DNA of 64,000 nucleotides. Source: Thermophagus sp052400625 (GTDB lineage: Bacteria; Bacteroidota; Bacteroidia; Bacteroidales; Marinilabiliaceae). The translations under genes and the position numbers were made by a program. Shown piece after piece: positions 17,198-24,125 of this stretch. The DNA lies in the NCBI GenBank assembly GCA_052400625.1, contig JBQTGH010000010.1; one strand, written 5' to 3'. The notes under the pieces were generated by a model, which saw only the letters and a list, made by a program, of their open reading frames with translations, was not told the DNA's origin and did not search any database. How positions within the stretch are numbered: the stretch's first letter is position 1; each line of letters starts with the position of its first letter.

Positions 17198-17481
17198 AAT
17201 TCTTTGAACATACTTTTTGCTTCTTCCCACCCTTTTTTATTGATGCAGTATTTAATTTTTGGTGCTTCAATTTCGCCCTGAATCAATCCGGCGTTCTTTA
17301 ATTCCTTAAGGTGCGCCGAAAGGGTTGATTTGGCGATGGGTAGGTCGTCGGTCAGGTCACCGCTGTAGCAGCAACTTTGCTTCGAAAGTAATTCCATCAC
17401 ATATAAGCGTACGGGATGTGCCAATGCTTTGGCGTACCGGGCCATCTTTTTTTGTTTGTCGGTTAATACTTGCTCACTCAT
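17185..17481 (-). CDS. arsR: ArsR/SmtB-family metalloregulator
   Basis: A 98-residue winged-helix repressor. The ATG at 17481 (MSEQVLTDKQ) is preferred to the one at 17499. The family core is intact: ALAHPVRLYVMELL, then SCCYSGDL with the adjacent cysteines C37-C38, and the recognition helix PIAKSTLSAHLKELKNAGLI. Cysteines at the start of the DNA-binding helix are the classic As(III)/Sb(III) sensing place in ArsR; the exact third ligand is not obvious. It lies upstream of trx–arsF–arsG and shares the operator type, so autoregulation and regulation of the cluster are expected. Confidence 0.9.
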   Translation of the reverse strand: MSEQVLTDKQKKMARYAKALAHPVRLYVMELLSKQSCCYSGDLTDDLPIAKSTLSAHLKELKNAGLIQGEIEAPKIKYCINKKGWEEAKSMFKEFWSL

Positions 17482-17613
17482 ACTGTAATGTATTTGCAAT
17501 GAATTGATAATGCTTTTGGCAACAAATGATTTTTCCCGTTTTCAGCAGCTGCGGCCTCGAATGGTTCAATGGGTCCTGCCATTCCCTGGCGACCCCCGCG
17601 CATGGGAGCCTTG

Positions 17614-17640
17614 TTGTTCGTTATTTAGCGAACAAAGATA
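17614..17640 (-). promoter_or_regulatory. arsR promoter with operator
   Basis: Inverted repeat TTGTTCG / CGAACAA (17614–17635). On the minus strand the -7 box TATCTTTG (17633–17640) overlaps one arm, as at 17150–17176. No clear TTG -33 element. About 130 bases of leader separate it from the arsR start. Confidence 0.8.
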
Positions 17641-17672
17641 TAGGAAATTTTTTATTTGAAAAAATGATTTTA

Positions 17673-17731
17673 CAGAAGCCAGAGGCCAGAAGCCAGAAGC
17701 CAGAAGCCAGAAGCCAGAAGCCAGAAGCCAG
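17673..17731. repeat. Heptamer satellite (AGAAGCC)n
   Basis: Eight consecutive 7-mers, nearly all AGAAGCC, the cleanest example of a word found in many intergenic gaps here. It is followed by an AT-rich TATTTATATCTA run to about 17800. The region 17641–17832 has no gene. Confidence 0.93.
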
Positions 17732-17832
17732 TACACAAACTACCTATATCTATTTATATCTATCCTATTTCTATTTGTATCTACTTATATCTAATATCTA
17801 ATTATCTAACATCTAACCTCCGGCCTCTGTCC

Positions 17833-18267
17833 TCAATTTTTTTCAGCAAAGTTCTTAAAGTCATTCAGATATTTTAACGACTGTTTTTTAAATGACGAAG
17901 GCATCAGGAAACCTATTATCTTCATAAAGCCTTTGAATTGAAACTCATTTTCAACAATATATTTTGTTTTGTTGTCGGAAAGTTTGACAAATCTGTTTTT
18001 AACGATGTTGTGAACCCCTTTGGCTTCATAGCTGAGGGTATACTCATCGGGTAAGTTATGTACCAGGATGGTTTCGGTCATATTCATTTCCCGTTTTCCC
18101 ATCTTAAACTTCAGCAAAGATTTTGCACCTTCTTGTTTTGGTTCACCGCTGACGGGTTCAATGCTTATCAGGCCTTTCATCCATTTTTTCAGGTTTTCGG
18201 GATTGTCAAAATAGGCAATAACCTTCTCTCTGGGTTTGTTAATCTCTATTTCTTGCTTGAATTTCAT
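17833..18267 (-). CDS. SRPBCC-family protein
   Basis: A 144-residue START/Bet v1-like (polyketide cyclase/dehydrase type) protein. It opens with KFKQEIEINKPREKVIAYFDNPENLKKW, the usual first strand and helix of SRPBCC domains, and closes with the long C-terminal helix MPSSFKKQSLKYLNDFKNFAEKN that covers the hydrophobic cavity. No catalytic residues can be assigned and the ligand is unknown. Its start codon is directly abutted by a full copy of the 105-bp leader element (18268–18369), so its expression may be controlled through that leader. Confidence 0.87.
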   Translation of the reverse strand: MKFKQEIEINKPREKVIAYFDNPENLKKWMKGLISIEPVSGEPKQEGAKSLLKFKMGKREMNMTETILVHNLPDEYTLSYEAKGVHNIVKNRFVKLSDNKTKYIVENEFQFKGFMKIIGFLMPSSFKKQSLKYLNDFKNFAEKN

Positions 18268-18369
18268 ACGTATAAAATTTTTCTAAGTTAATGGCTGGAT
18301 GGAACTCGCATGGCTTTACCAATTTTATACATGCTCTTTTGTGGCAGAAAGTCGCCATGCTCGTTTCAT
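18268..18369 (-). promoter_or_regulatory. Leader element, copy A (alternative-stem repeat before SRPBCC gene)
   Basis: Read on the minus strand it starts with a mini-ORF (ATG at 18369, 14 codons, stop at 18325), MKRAWRLSATKEHV. The arm GCATGGC (18354–18360) can pair with distal GCCATGC (18308–18314) or, through TGGC, with proximal GCCA (18342–18345). It ends in AACTTAGAAAAATTTTATACG right before the gene ATG (read as … TTTTATACG). The same layout recurs at 24021–24125 and 38928–39030. Confidence 0.75.
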
Positions 18370-18456
18370 CGGAATAAATTTTAGTTAAGTTGTTTTTTCA
18401 GAGTTTCTGGTTTTAGTGGATTGAATTTATATCTGCTTATTTCTATAAATATTCTT

Positions 18457-18558
18457 CCGTATAAAAATTATCTAAGTTATTGGCTGGATGGAACTCGCAT
18501 GGCTTAGTCAAATTTATACATGTACTTTTGTGGCAAAAAGTCGCCATGTTCGTTTCAT
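18457..18558 (-). repeat. Leader element, copy B
   Basis: Second same-orientation copy about 90 bases upstream of copy A. Mini-ORF MKRTWRLFATKVHV at 18514–18558 on the minus strand; arms CATGGC and GCCATG retained. No gene start follows directly; the tail leads into copy A. Confidence 0.75.
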
Positions 18559-18765
18559 TTATATATAACATCTGCCCACTGCCATTTGTCCGGTCTCTGG
18601 CCTCTGACCACACGGTCTTACTTATTATAGGTCGATGCCAATAGAGTAAAGGTAAAGAAATAGATTGTAAATGTCAGTAGTCTTGGAAAGAAGATGGAAT
18701 GCATTAGTCCGAGGCAAGCCCCGTACTTCACCCCCCGGCCCACTGAAGGGGGTATGCCGGCGCGC

Positions 18766-19269
18766 AGAGGCCGGAAGAAAGACTACATAGATATATATAG
18801 AAATAAATGGAAATATATTGATATAAGTAGCTTGATGACTTTAGTCTGGAGGTCAGAGGCCGGAAGCCAGAGGTCAGAAATCATTAAAGGATATAAATGG
18901 ATATAAAGTAGATAAATATTTAACAGAAACATTCTGTTAAAATTAGCACATTAGCACCTCAATCACCTCATTCACTTCAATCTCTTCAATCCTAACTGTC
19001 TAATGACCTGTTTCAGCCCCGGAGGGGCAACAGAGCGGTAAGCCGGAGGGCAGCTCCCTCCCTCACCCCCCGGCCCCCTGAAGGGGGTGTGCCGGCGCAC
19101 AAAAGCCGGAAGCTAAAAGCAAGCTCATAGACTCATACTAGTTATTTCTACCTATTTCTATGTATATCTATTTATTTCTAATTATATCAATTTATTTCTA
19201 AATATATCGACCAGAATCAACTATCTATATCCACATATTTCCATTTATTTCTACTTATATCTAACATCT
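18766..19269. repeat. Left 0.5-kb inverted repeat (pairs with 26953–27468)
   Basis: Mosaic, non-coding unit: AT-rich runs, AGAAGCC-type words, a TTAACAGAAACATTCTGTTAA-like hairpin segment, 9-mer CAATCTCTT repeats, a GC-rich core (CCCCGGAGGGG … CCCCTGAAGGGGGTGTGCC) and GAAGCTAAAAGCAAGCTC. It aligns by eye over its full length with the reverse complement of 26953–27468, with scattered substitutions and short indels. A related GC-rich core alone also lies at about 18715–18765. There is no gene between 18268 and 19381. Confidence 0.9.
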
Positions 19270-19381
19270 TATATCTATCATCTACCATCTACCATCTTTG
19301 AATTATTATGATTTTCGAACAATTTTGTATAATAGCCTGTTTTTATTATTGTATAAAAAATTACCAGGAAAAATAATAGTT

Positions 19382-20128
19382 ATGGAACGACGTCATTTTT
19401 TATCGCTTTTGGGAATGGCAGCCCTGGGCTCTTGTATCCCGAAGAGTCAAAAAGGCAATAGCAGTGTTTCATCATTGGCCGCAGGGGCAGGAAGCGCTTC
19501 GTTTAGCGGACATCAATTCCCGGAATTGGGATATGCCTTCGATGCCCTGGAACCTTATATTGATGCTCAGACCATGGAGTTGCATTACGACAAGCATCAC
19601 CGGGGGTATTACAACAAATTCATGAAGGCCATAGAGGGAGGCGACCTGGTTAATATGCCTATGCCTCAAGTTTTTGCAAAAGTATCTCAATATGGCGATT
19701 CGGTTCGGAACAATGGGGGCGGTTATTACAACCACCGTCTGTTTTGGGAGAATATGTCGCCTGATGGAGGTGAGCCCTCGGCACGATTGCTGAATGCATT
19801 GGTGAAGAGTTTCGGGTCGTTCGACAACTTCAAGACCGAATTTGGCAATGCGGCCAAATCACATTTCGGCAGCGGTTGGGCTTGGCTCTATATGGATGAC
19901 GATAAGAATCTGAAAATCACCTCAACACCCAATCAGGACAATCCGTTGATGGATATTTCCCCCGAGCGTGGTATTCCGTTGCTGGCCCTGGACGTCTGGG
20001 AACACGCCTATTATCTCAAATACCAAAACAAACGAGGGGAATATGTCGATAATTTCTGGAAGGTGGTTAACTGGAAAACCGTCAGCACCCGTTGGGAACT
20101 CGCCAATAAAGGGGAGTGGAATGGTTGA
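19382..20128 (+). CDS. Exported Fe/Mn superoxide dismutase (Tat-type lipoprotein signal)
   Basis: A 248-residue Fe/Mn-family superoxide dismutase, converting superoxide to O2 and H2O2. Metal ligands are visible: H68 (MELHYDKHH), H118 (YYNHRLFW), D204 and H208 (LALDVWEHAYY), plus HFGSGWAWL. The ATG at 19382 gives MERRHFLSLLGMAALGSC, which carries both a twin-arginine-like RRxFL motif and a lipobox (ALGSC, C18), so the enzyme is predicted to be exported and lipid-anchored, unlike the usual cytosolic form. An in-frame ATG at 19298 would bury this signal and is rejected. Fe or Mn preference cannot be settled. It is the first gene inside the inverted-repeat block. Confidence 0.93.
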   Translation: MERRHFLSLLGMAALGSCIPKSQKGNSSVSSLAAGAGSASFSGHQFPELGYAFDALEPYIDAQTMELHYDKHHRGYYNKFMKAIEGGDLVNMPMPQVFAKVSQYGDSVRNNGGGYYNHRLFWENMSPDGGEPSARLLNALVKSFGSFDNFKTEFGNAAKSHFGSGWAWLYMDDDKNLKITSTPNQDNPLMDISPERGIPLLALDVWEHAYYLKYQNKRGEYVDNFWKVVNWKTVSTRWELANKGEWNG

Positions 20129-20157
20129 AAGGGCGACGCTTATGAATTAGATTGATT

Positions 20158-20189
20158 TTGCGGTAATATTCACTTTATTTTTATCTTTG
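20158..20189 (+). promoter_or_regulatory. Bacteroidota promoter for the His-rich protein/czc genes
   Basis: TTG (20158–20160), 21 bases, TATCTTTG (20182–20189). The box overlaps a spurious TTG start at 20187, which argues for a start codon further downstream. Confidence 0.7.
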
Positions 20190-20225
20190 TGCTTCATAAT
20201 ATTAGAAAAGAACAGATTTGTTTGG

Positions 20226-20615
20226 GTGAAGGCAAAAGGTAAATATATCGGTTGGTTGTTATTTATGTCGGCAGGGCTGATCATATTGGCGCATGCTGTC
20301 ATACCGCATGATCATCATTTCGACTGTTTTGATTCGTCACCCACCTGCTGCTGCGAGAATTTGCCGCAAGATCAGCGACCCGAAAATCCTTTGCATCATT
20401 GCCATGCCTTTAATACATTGGTTGGGCAGGATAGAGCGCCACGGCAGGATATTCAGTCGTTGCCTTTGATTTCTATTATCTACTATTACCTCGATCAGGA
20501 AATCAATCTAGCTCCATTAGTCGGATATCCTCTCTCTTATTCCTTTGAAATTCTTTTTTCTCCGGGACCCATTTATATATCCGGCTGTAGCCTTCGTGCC
20601 CCACCTCGGGCTTAA
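20226..20615 (+). CDS. His/Cys-rich small membrane-anchored protein next to czcA
   Basis: About 129 residues from a GTG start at 20226; the ATG at 20265 is an alternative that would cut the membrane helix. After a hydrophobic segment (WLLFMSAGLIILAHAVIP) comes PHDHHFDCFDSS, then TCCCEN, then NPLHHCHAFN, so the exported part is dense in His and Cys. Similar small proteins (resembling the DUF6769 type) precede RND metal pumps in Bacteroidota, but I am not sure of the family name. A periplasmic metal chaperone or sensor is a reasonable guess. It is followed 205 bp later by czcA on the same strand. Confidence 0.7.
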   Translation: MKAKGKYIGWLLFMSAGLIILAHAVIPHDHHFDCFDSSPTCCCENLPQDQRPENPLHHCHAFNTLVGQDRAPRQDIQSLPLISIIYYYLDQEINLAPLVGYPLSYSFEILFSPGPIYISGCSLRAPPRA

Positions 20616-20755
20616 CCGGTCGCATGTCCGGGTCATCTATCGTATTTTCGGCCGGTGATTATCACCCTACTACTTAATTTATCTTGACAAAGAAGCGCTG
20701 CCGGATAGGGCGCCAAGCTCCTATTGTATTTCAAAAAGTCAGGAAACGCCTTTTC

Positions 20756-20782
20756 CTATAGCTGCGTCTAGGGCAGCTATGG
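20756..20782 (+). other. Hairpin upstream of czcA
   Basis: ATAGCTGC / GCAGCTAT with a 7-base loop (GTCTAGG), 38 bases before the czcA ATG. No T tract follows, so it is not a standard terminator; it may be an mRNA structure in the czc transcript. Confidence 0.55.
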
Positions 20783-20820
20783 AGTCACTTGCTTTATTTA
20801 AATAAATAAACTGAGATTAA

Positions 20821-23800
20821 ATGATTGACCGAATAATATCGTTTTCAATAAAAAACAAGATGTTGATCGGCCTTATGGTTTTGGGGCTGGTCGTTGGTGG
20901 TTTTTGGTCGATGACACAGATTCCGTTGGATGCCGTACCGGATATCACCAATAATCAGGTGCAGGTCATTACCACGGTTCCTAATCTGGGAACCGAAGAT
21001 ATCGAGCATTTTGTAACCTATCAGGTGGAGCTGTCGGTGGCCAATTTGCCGGGGGTCACTGAGATACGTTCTATATCACGTTTTGGCCTGTCGGTGGTAA
21101 CCATCGTATTCGAGGATAATATGGGGACCTATCTTCCACGTCAGCTGGTGAGTGAAGCACTGAATGAGATCAAGGAGAAGATCCCCGAGGGACTGGGTGA
21201 GCCCTTTATCTCACCCATAAGTACCGGATTGGGAGAAATATATCAATATACACTGGAAGTACAGCCCGGCTATGATACGGTATACAGTGATATGGATTTA
21301 CGATCCATGCAGGATTGGATCGTTAAAAGACAAATGGCCATGGTGCCTGGTGTTGTGGAAGTTAACTCTTTTGGTGGCCACGGGAAACAATATGAAGTGG
21401 CGATCGATCCCAATCGATTGAGAAGTATGGATCTCACCATTGGTGATATTGTTCAGGCCTTGGAGGACAACAATCAAAATACGGGAGGAGCATACATAGA
21501 GAAAAACCATAAGGCCAATTTCATCAGAGGAGAGGGGTTGATGCGCTCGTTGGATGATATTCGTAACACCCCGGTAGCTAAGGTCAACGGACATCCGGTA
21601 TTTATCCGGGATGTGGCGGAAGTGCGGTTCGGCAGCGCCATACGCTATGGTGCCTTTACTCAGGATGGCAAAGGAGAAGCTGTGGGCGGTATTGTGATGA
21701 TGCTCAAAGGTGAAAACTCCAACGACGTGATTAAAGAAGTTAAAGAACGTATGGCCTTAATCCAGAAATCTTTACCGGAAGGCATAGAAATAAAGCCTTT
21801 TCTGGATCGCAGTAAACTGATAAAAAGCACCACTTCTACGGTGGCTGAAAATCTTTCGCTGGGGGCATTGATCGTGATTTTTGTTCTGGTACTCTTTTTG
21901 GGTAACCTACGCGGAGGACTGATTGTGGCCTCCACCATTCCTTTGGCTTTGCTCTTTTCGTTTATTATGATGAAAATTTTTGGGGTATGGGCCAATCTGA
22001 TGAGCTTGGGTGCCATAGACTTTGGAATTTTGGTGGATGGTGCCGTTATCATTGTGGAAAGTATGATTTTTTACCTGCATCGAAAGGAGTTGATCGGGAA
22101 GAACATACCGTCTGTACAACGGGATGAGATTGCCGGACGTTCAGCCGGTAAGATGATGAATTCGGCCTTTTTCGGACAGGTCATAATCCTGATCGTTTTT
22201 CTTCCTGTGATGGCATTGGAGGGGATTGAAGGAAAGATGTTTAAACCGATGGCATTAACTTTTGGATTTGCCGTGTTAGGGGTTTTGTTATTGTGTCTTA
22301 CCTATATTCCGATGATGGCCTCCCTGGTGTTGAGGTCTCCCAAAACAGAAAAGGCAACGGTGGGTGATCGATTCATTCGCCGACTGGAACAGTGGTATCA
22401 ACCGCTATTATCGTGGGCTTTGGAGAATGGGAAGTTAATGATCGGCACTGCTCTGGTGATTTTAGCATTGGGAGGGGTTCTTTTTTCACGGATGGGAGCT
22501 GAATTTATTCCTCAGTTGGACGAAGGCGACCTGGCGATGCACATGTTTTTGAAACCCGGCACTTCGTTGACGGATGTGGTCAGTGCTTCCACCAAAATAG
22601 AGAAATTATTGCTTGATGAATTTCCTGATGAAGTGGCCTCGGCACGAACCCGGATAGGGGTTGCAGATGTTCCTACTGATCCCATGCCCATTGATATAGG
22701 AGATGTTTTTATTTTGCTTAAGCCCGAGAATGAATGGACGAAGGCAGAGACAAAGCAGGAATTGATAGAAAAAATGCGGAAGAAGTTATATGAATTGCCG
22801 GGCATTAATTATGAATTTTCACAGCCTATAGAGATGAGATTTAATGAGTTGTTGACCGGGATTCGGGAAGATATCGCCATTAAGCTCTACGGGGAAGATC
22901 TGGAAGTGCTGGCCGACAAAGCAGAGGAGATAACCCGTCTGATTGCCGGAACAGAAGGGGTGGCCGGATTGAAAGCAGAAGCGACCCGCGGATTGCCTCA
23001 GATCACTGTGAAATACAATCGAACCAAACTGGGACAATATGGGTTGAATATCAGGGAATTGAATGATGTGGTGGAGTCCGCTTTTAGTGGCAGGGCAGCA
23101 GGGGTTATTTTTGAAGGGGAACGAATGTATGAACTGGTGGTTCGTTTGGATGATATTCACCGCCAAAGTATTGACGATATCCGAAATCTTTATGTCAGAA
23201 CATCTGACGGACTTCAGGTTCCGATTAAGGAAGTGGCAGAAATCAACTATCAGCCGGGTCCCATGCAGATCAGCCGCGACAATACCAACCGACGCATCTA
23301 TGTGGGCATCAATGTGGAAGGACGCGATGTGAAATCATTGGTGGAGGAAATACAGCAGATTCTGGACCAGAAGCTTGATTTGCCACCCGGATATTATATT
23401 CGTTACGGGGGAGCCTTTGAAAATCTGGAAAGAGCGACGAAAAGACTGACGTTGGTGGTGCCTCTAGCTCTAATACTCATTTTTGTATTGGTCTTTTTTG
23501 CTGTGCAATCGTTGAAACAAACGTTGATGATTTATATGGCCATTCCTTTTGCGGCAGTGGGCGGAATTGTGTTTCTCTATCTGCGAGGTATGCCCTTTAG
23601 TATTTCGGCAGGCATAGGTTTCATAGTGTTGTTTGGCGTCGTGGTGCTCAATGGTTTGGTGTTGATCAGCGGATTTAACGAACTAAGACGCCAGGGGAAA
23701 TGGAAACTTGATGAGGTCATTCAAAAGGGAGCAATACGAAGGTTGCGGCCCATATTTCTTACCGCCTCAACGGATATTTTGGGATTTCTTCCAATGGCTA

Positions 23801-23937
23801 TTTCGGCATCGGCAGGCGCCGAAGTACAGCGTCCGTTGGCTACCGTGGTAATAGGAGGGATGATTACTTCTACCTTTTTGACCTTGGTGATGTTACCGAT
23901 CCTTTATAAAATGGTAGAAAAAAAGAAACACGTTTGA
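20821..23937 (+). CDS. czcA: Heavy-metal efflux RND pump, CzcA type (divalent cations)
   Basis: Inner-membrane RND proton/metal antiporter of 1038 residues, the usual family length. The TM4 motif at 400–414 is DFGILVDGAVIIVES, matching the DFGxxxDGAxxxVEN signature of divalent-metal HME-RND pumps except for a final S in place of N. This separates it from the Cu/Ag-type pump at 3045–6905. The N-terminus (MIDRIISFSIKNK … IPLDAVPDITNNQVQV) and the TM10–12 block are standard. It is followed by an outer-membrane factor and an adaptor, giving the order A–C–B. Co, Zn, Cd or Ni cannot be told apart. Confidence 0.95.
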   Translation: MIDRIISFSIKNKMLIGLMVLGLVVGGFWSMTQIPLDAVPDITNNQVQVITTVPNLGTEDIEHFVTYQVELSVANLPGVTEIRSISRFGLSVVTIVFEDNMGTYLPRQLVSEALNEIKEKIPEGLGEPFISPISTGLGEIYQYTLEVQPGYDTVYSDMDLRSMQDWIVKRQMAMVPGVVEVNSFGGHGKQYEVAIDPNRLRSMDLTIGDIVQALEDNNQNTGGAYIEKNHKANFIRGEGLMRSLDDIRNTPVAKVNGHPVFIRDVAEVRFGSAIRYGAFTQDGKGEAVGGIVMMLKGENSNDVIKEVKERMALIQKSLPEGIEIKPFLDRSKLIKSTTSTVAENLSLGALIVIFVLVLFLGNLRGGLIVASTIPLALLFSFIMMKIFGVWANLMSLGAIDFGILVDGAVIIVESMIFYLHRKELIGKNIPSVQRDEIAGRSAGKMMNSAFFGQVIILIVFLPVMALEGIEGKMFKPMALTFGFAVLGVLLLCLTYIPMMASLVLRSPKTEKATVGDRFIRRLEQWYQPLLSWALENGKLMIGTALVILALGGVLFSRMGAEFIPQLDEGDLAMHMFLKPGTSLTDVVSASTKIEKLLLDEFPDEVASARTRIGVADVPTDPMPIDIGDVFILLKPENEWTKAETKQELIEKMRKKLYELPGINYEFSQPIEMRFNELLTGIREDIAIKLYGEDLEVLADKAEEITRLIAGTEGVAGLKAEATRGLPQITVKYNRTKLGQYGLNIRELNDVVESAFSGRAAGVIFEGERMYELVVRLDDIHRQSIDDIRNLYVRTSDGLQVPIKEVAEINYQPGPMQISRDNTNRRIYVGINVEGRDVKSLVEEIQQILDQKLDLPPGYYIRYGGAFENLERATKRLTLVVPLALILIFVLVFFAVQSLKQTLMIYMAIPFAAVGGIVFLYLRGMPFSISAGIGFIVLFGVVVLNGLVLISGFNELRRQGKWKLDEVIQKGAIRRLRPIFLTASTDILGFLPMAISASAGAEVQRPLATVVIGGMITSTFLTLVMLPILYKMVEKKKHV

Positions 23938-23948
23938 TTAATTAGTTA

Positions 23949-24020
23949 TCACAAAAGAGAATGTGTAAATCTTTGTCTTGTAAGTTCCATTTGAACAATT
24001 AATTAGTTTAACTTTATACG
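23949..24020 (+). repeat. Leader element, degenerate copy C0
   Basis: Keeps CACAAAAGAGAATGTGTAAA, AGTTCCAT and the tail TTTAACTTTATACG; the 5' arm and mini-ORF are lost. It joins head-to-tail to the full copy at 24021. Confidence 0.6.
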
Positions 24021-24125
24021 AATGAAACGAGCATGACCAACTAAGTTTGTCACAACAAGAGAATGTATAAAACTTAAGATCATGCGAGTTCCATCAGACC
24101 AATGATTTAACCTAATTTTATACTG
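24021..24125 (+). promoter_or_regulatory. Leader element, copy C (before czcC)
   Basis: 105 bp ending at the czcC ATG. Mini-ORF ATG AAA CGA GCA TGA (24022–24036). Distal stem GCATGA (24031–24036) with TCATGC (24080–24085); competing proximal stem TGACCAAC (24034–24041) with GTTTGTCA (24045–24052, one mismatch). The tail CCTAATTTTATACTG abuts the gene start. Confidence 0.75.

Noticed and set aside
17526..17801. 91-codon plus-strand frame with QKPEARSQKPEAR
   Set aside because: Translation of the AGAAGCC satellite, running over the arsR promoter.
18694..18906. 70-codon frame before the SOD gene
   Set aside because: Lies inside the inverted-repeat mosaic and has repeat-derived composition.
20187..20225. 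TTG start for the His-rich protein at 20187
   Set aside because: It overlaps the -7 promoter box, so it would be untranscribed; a start at 20226 is preferred.
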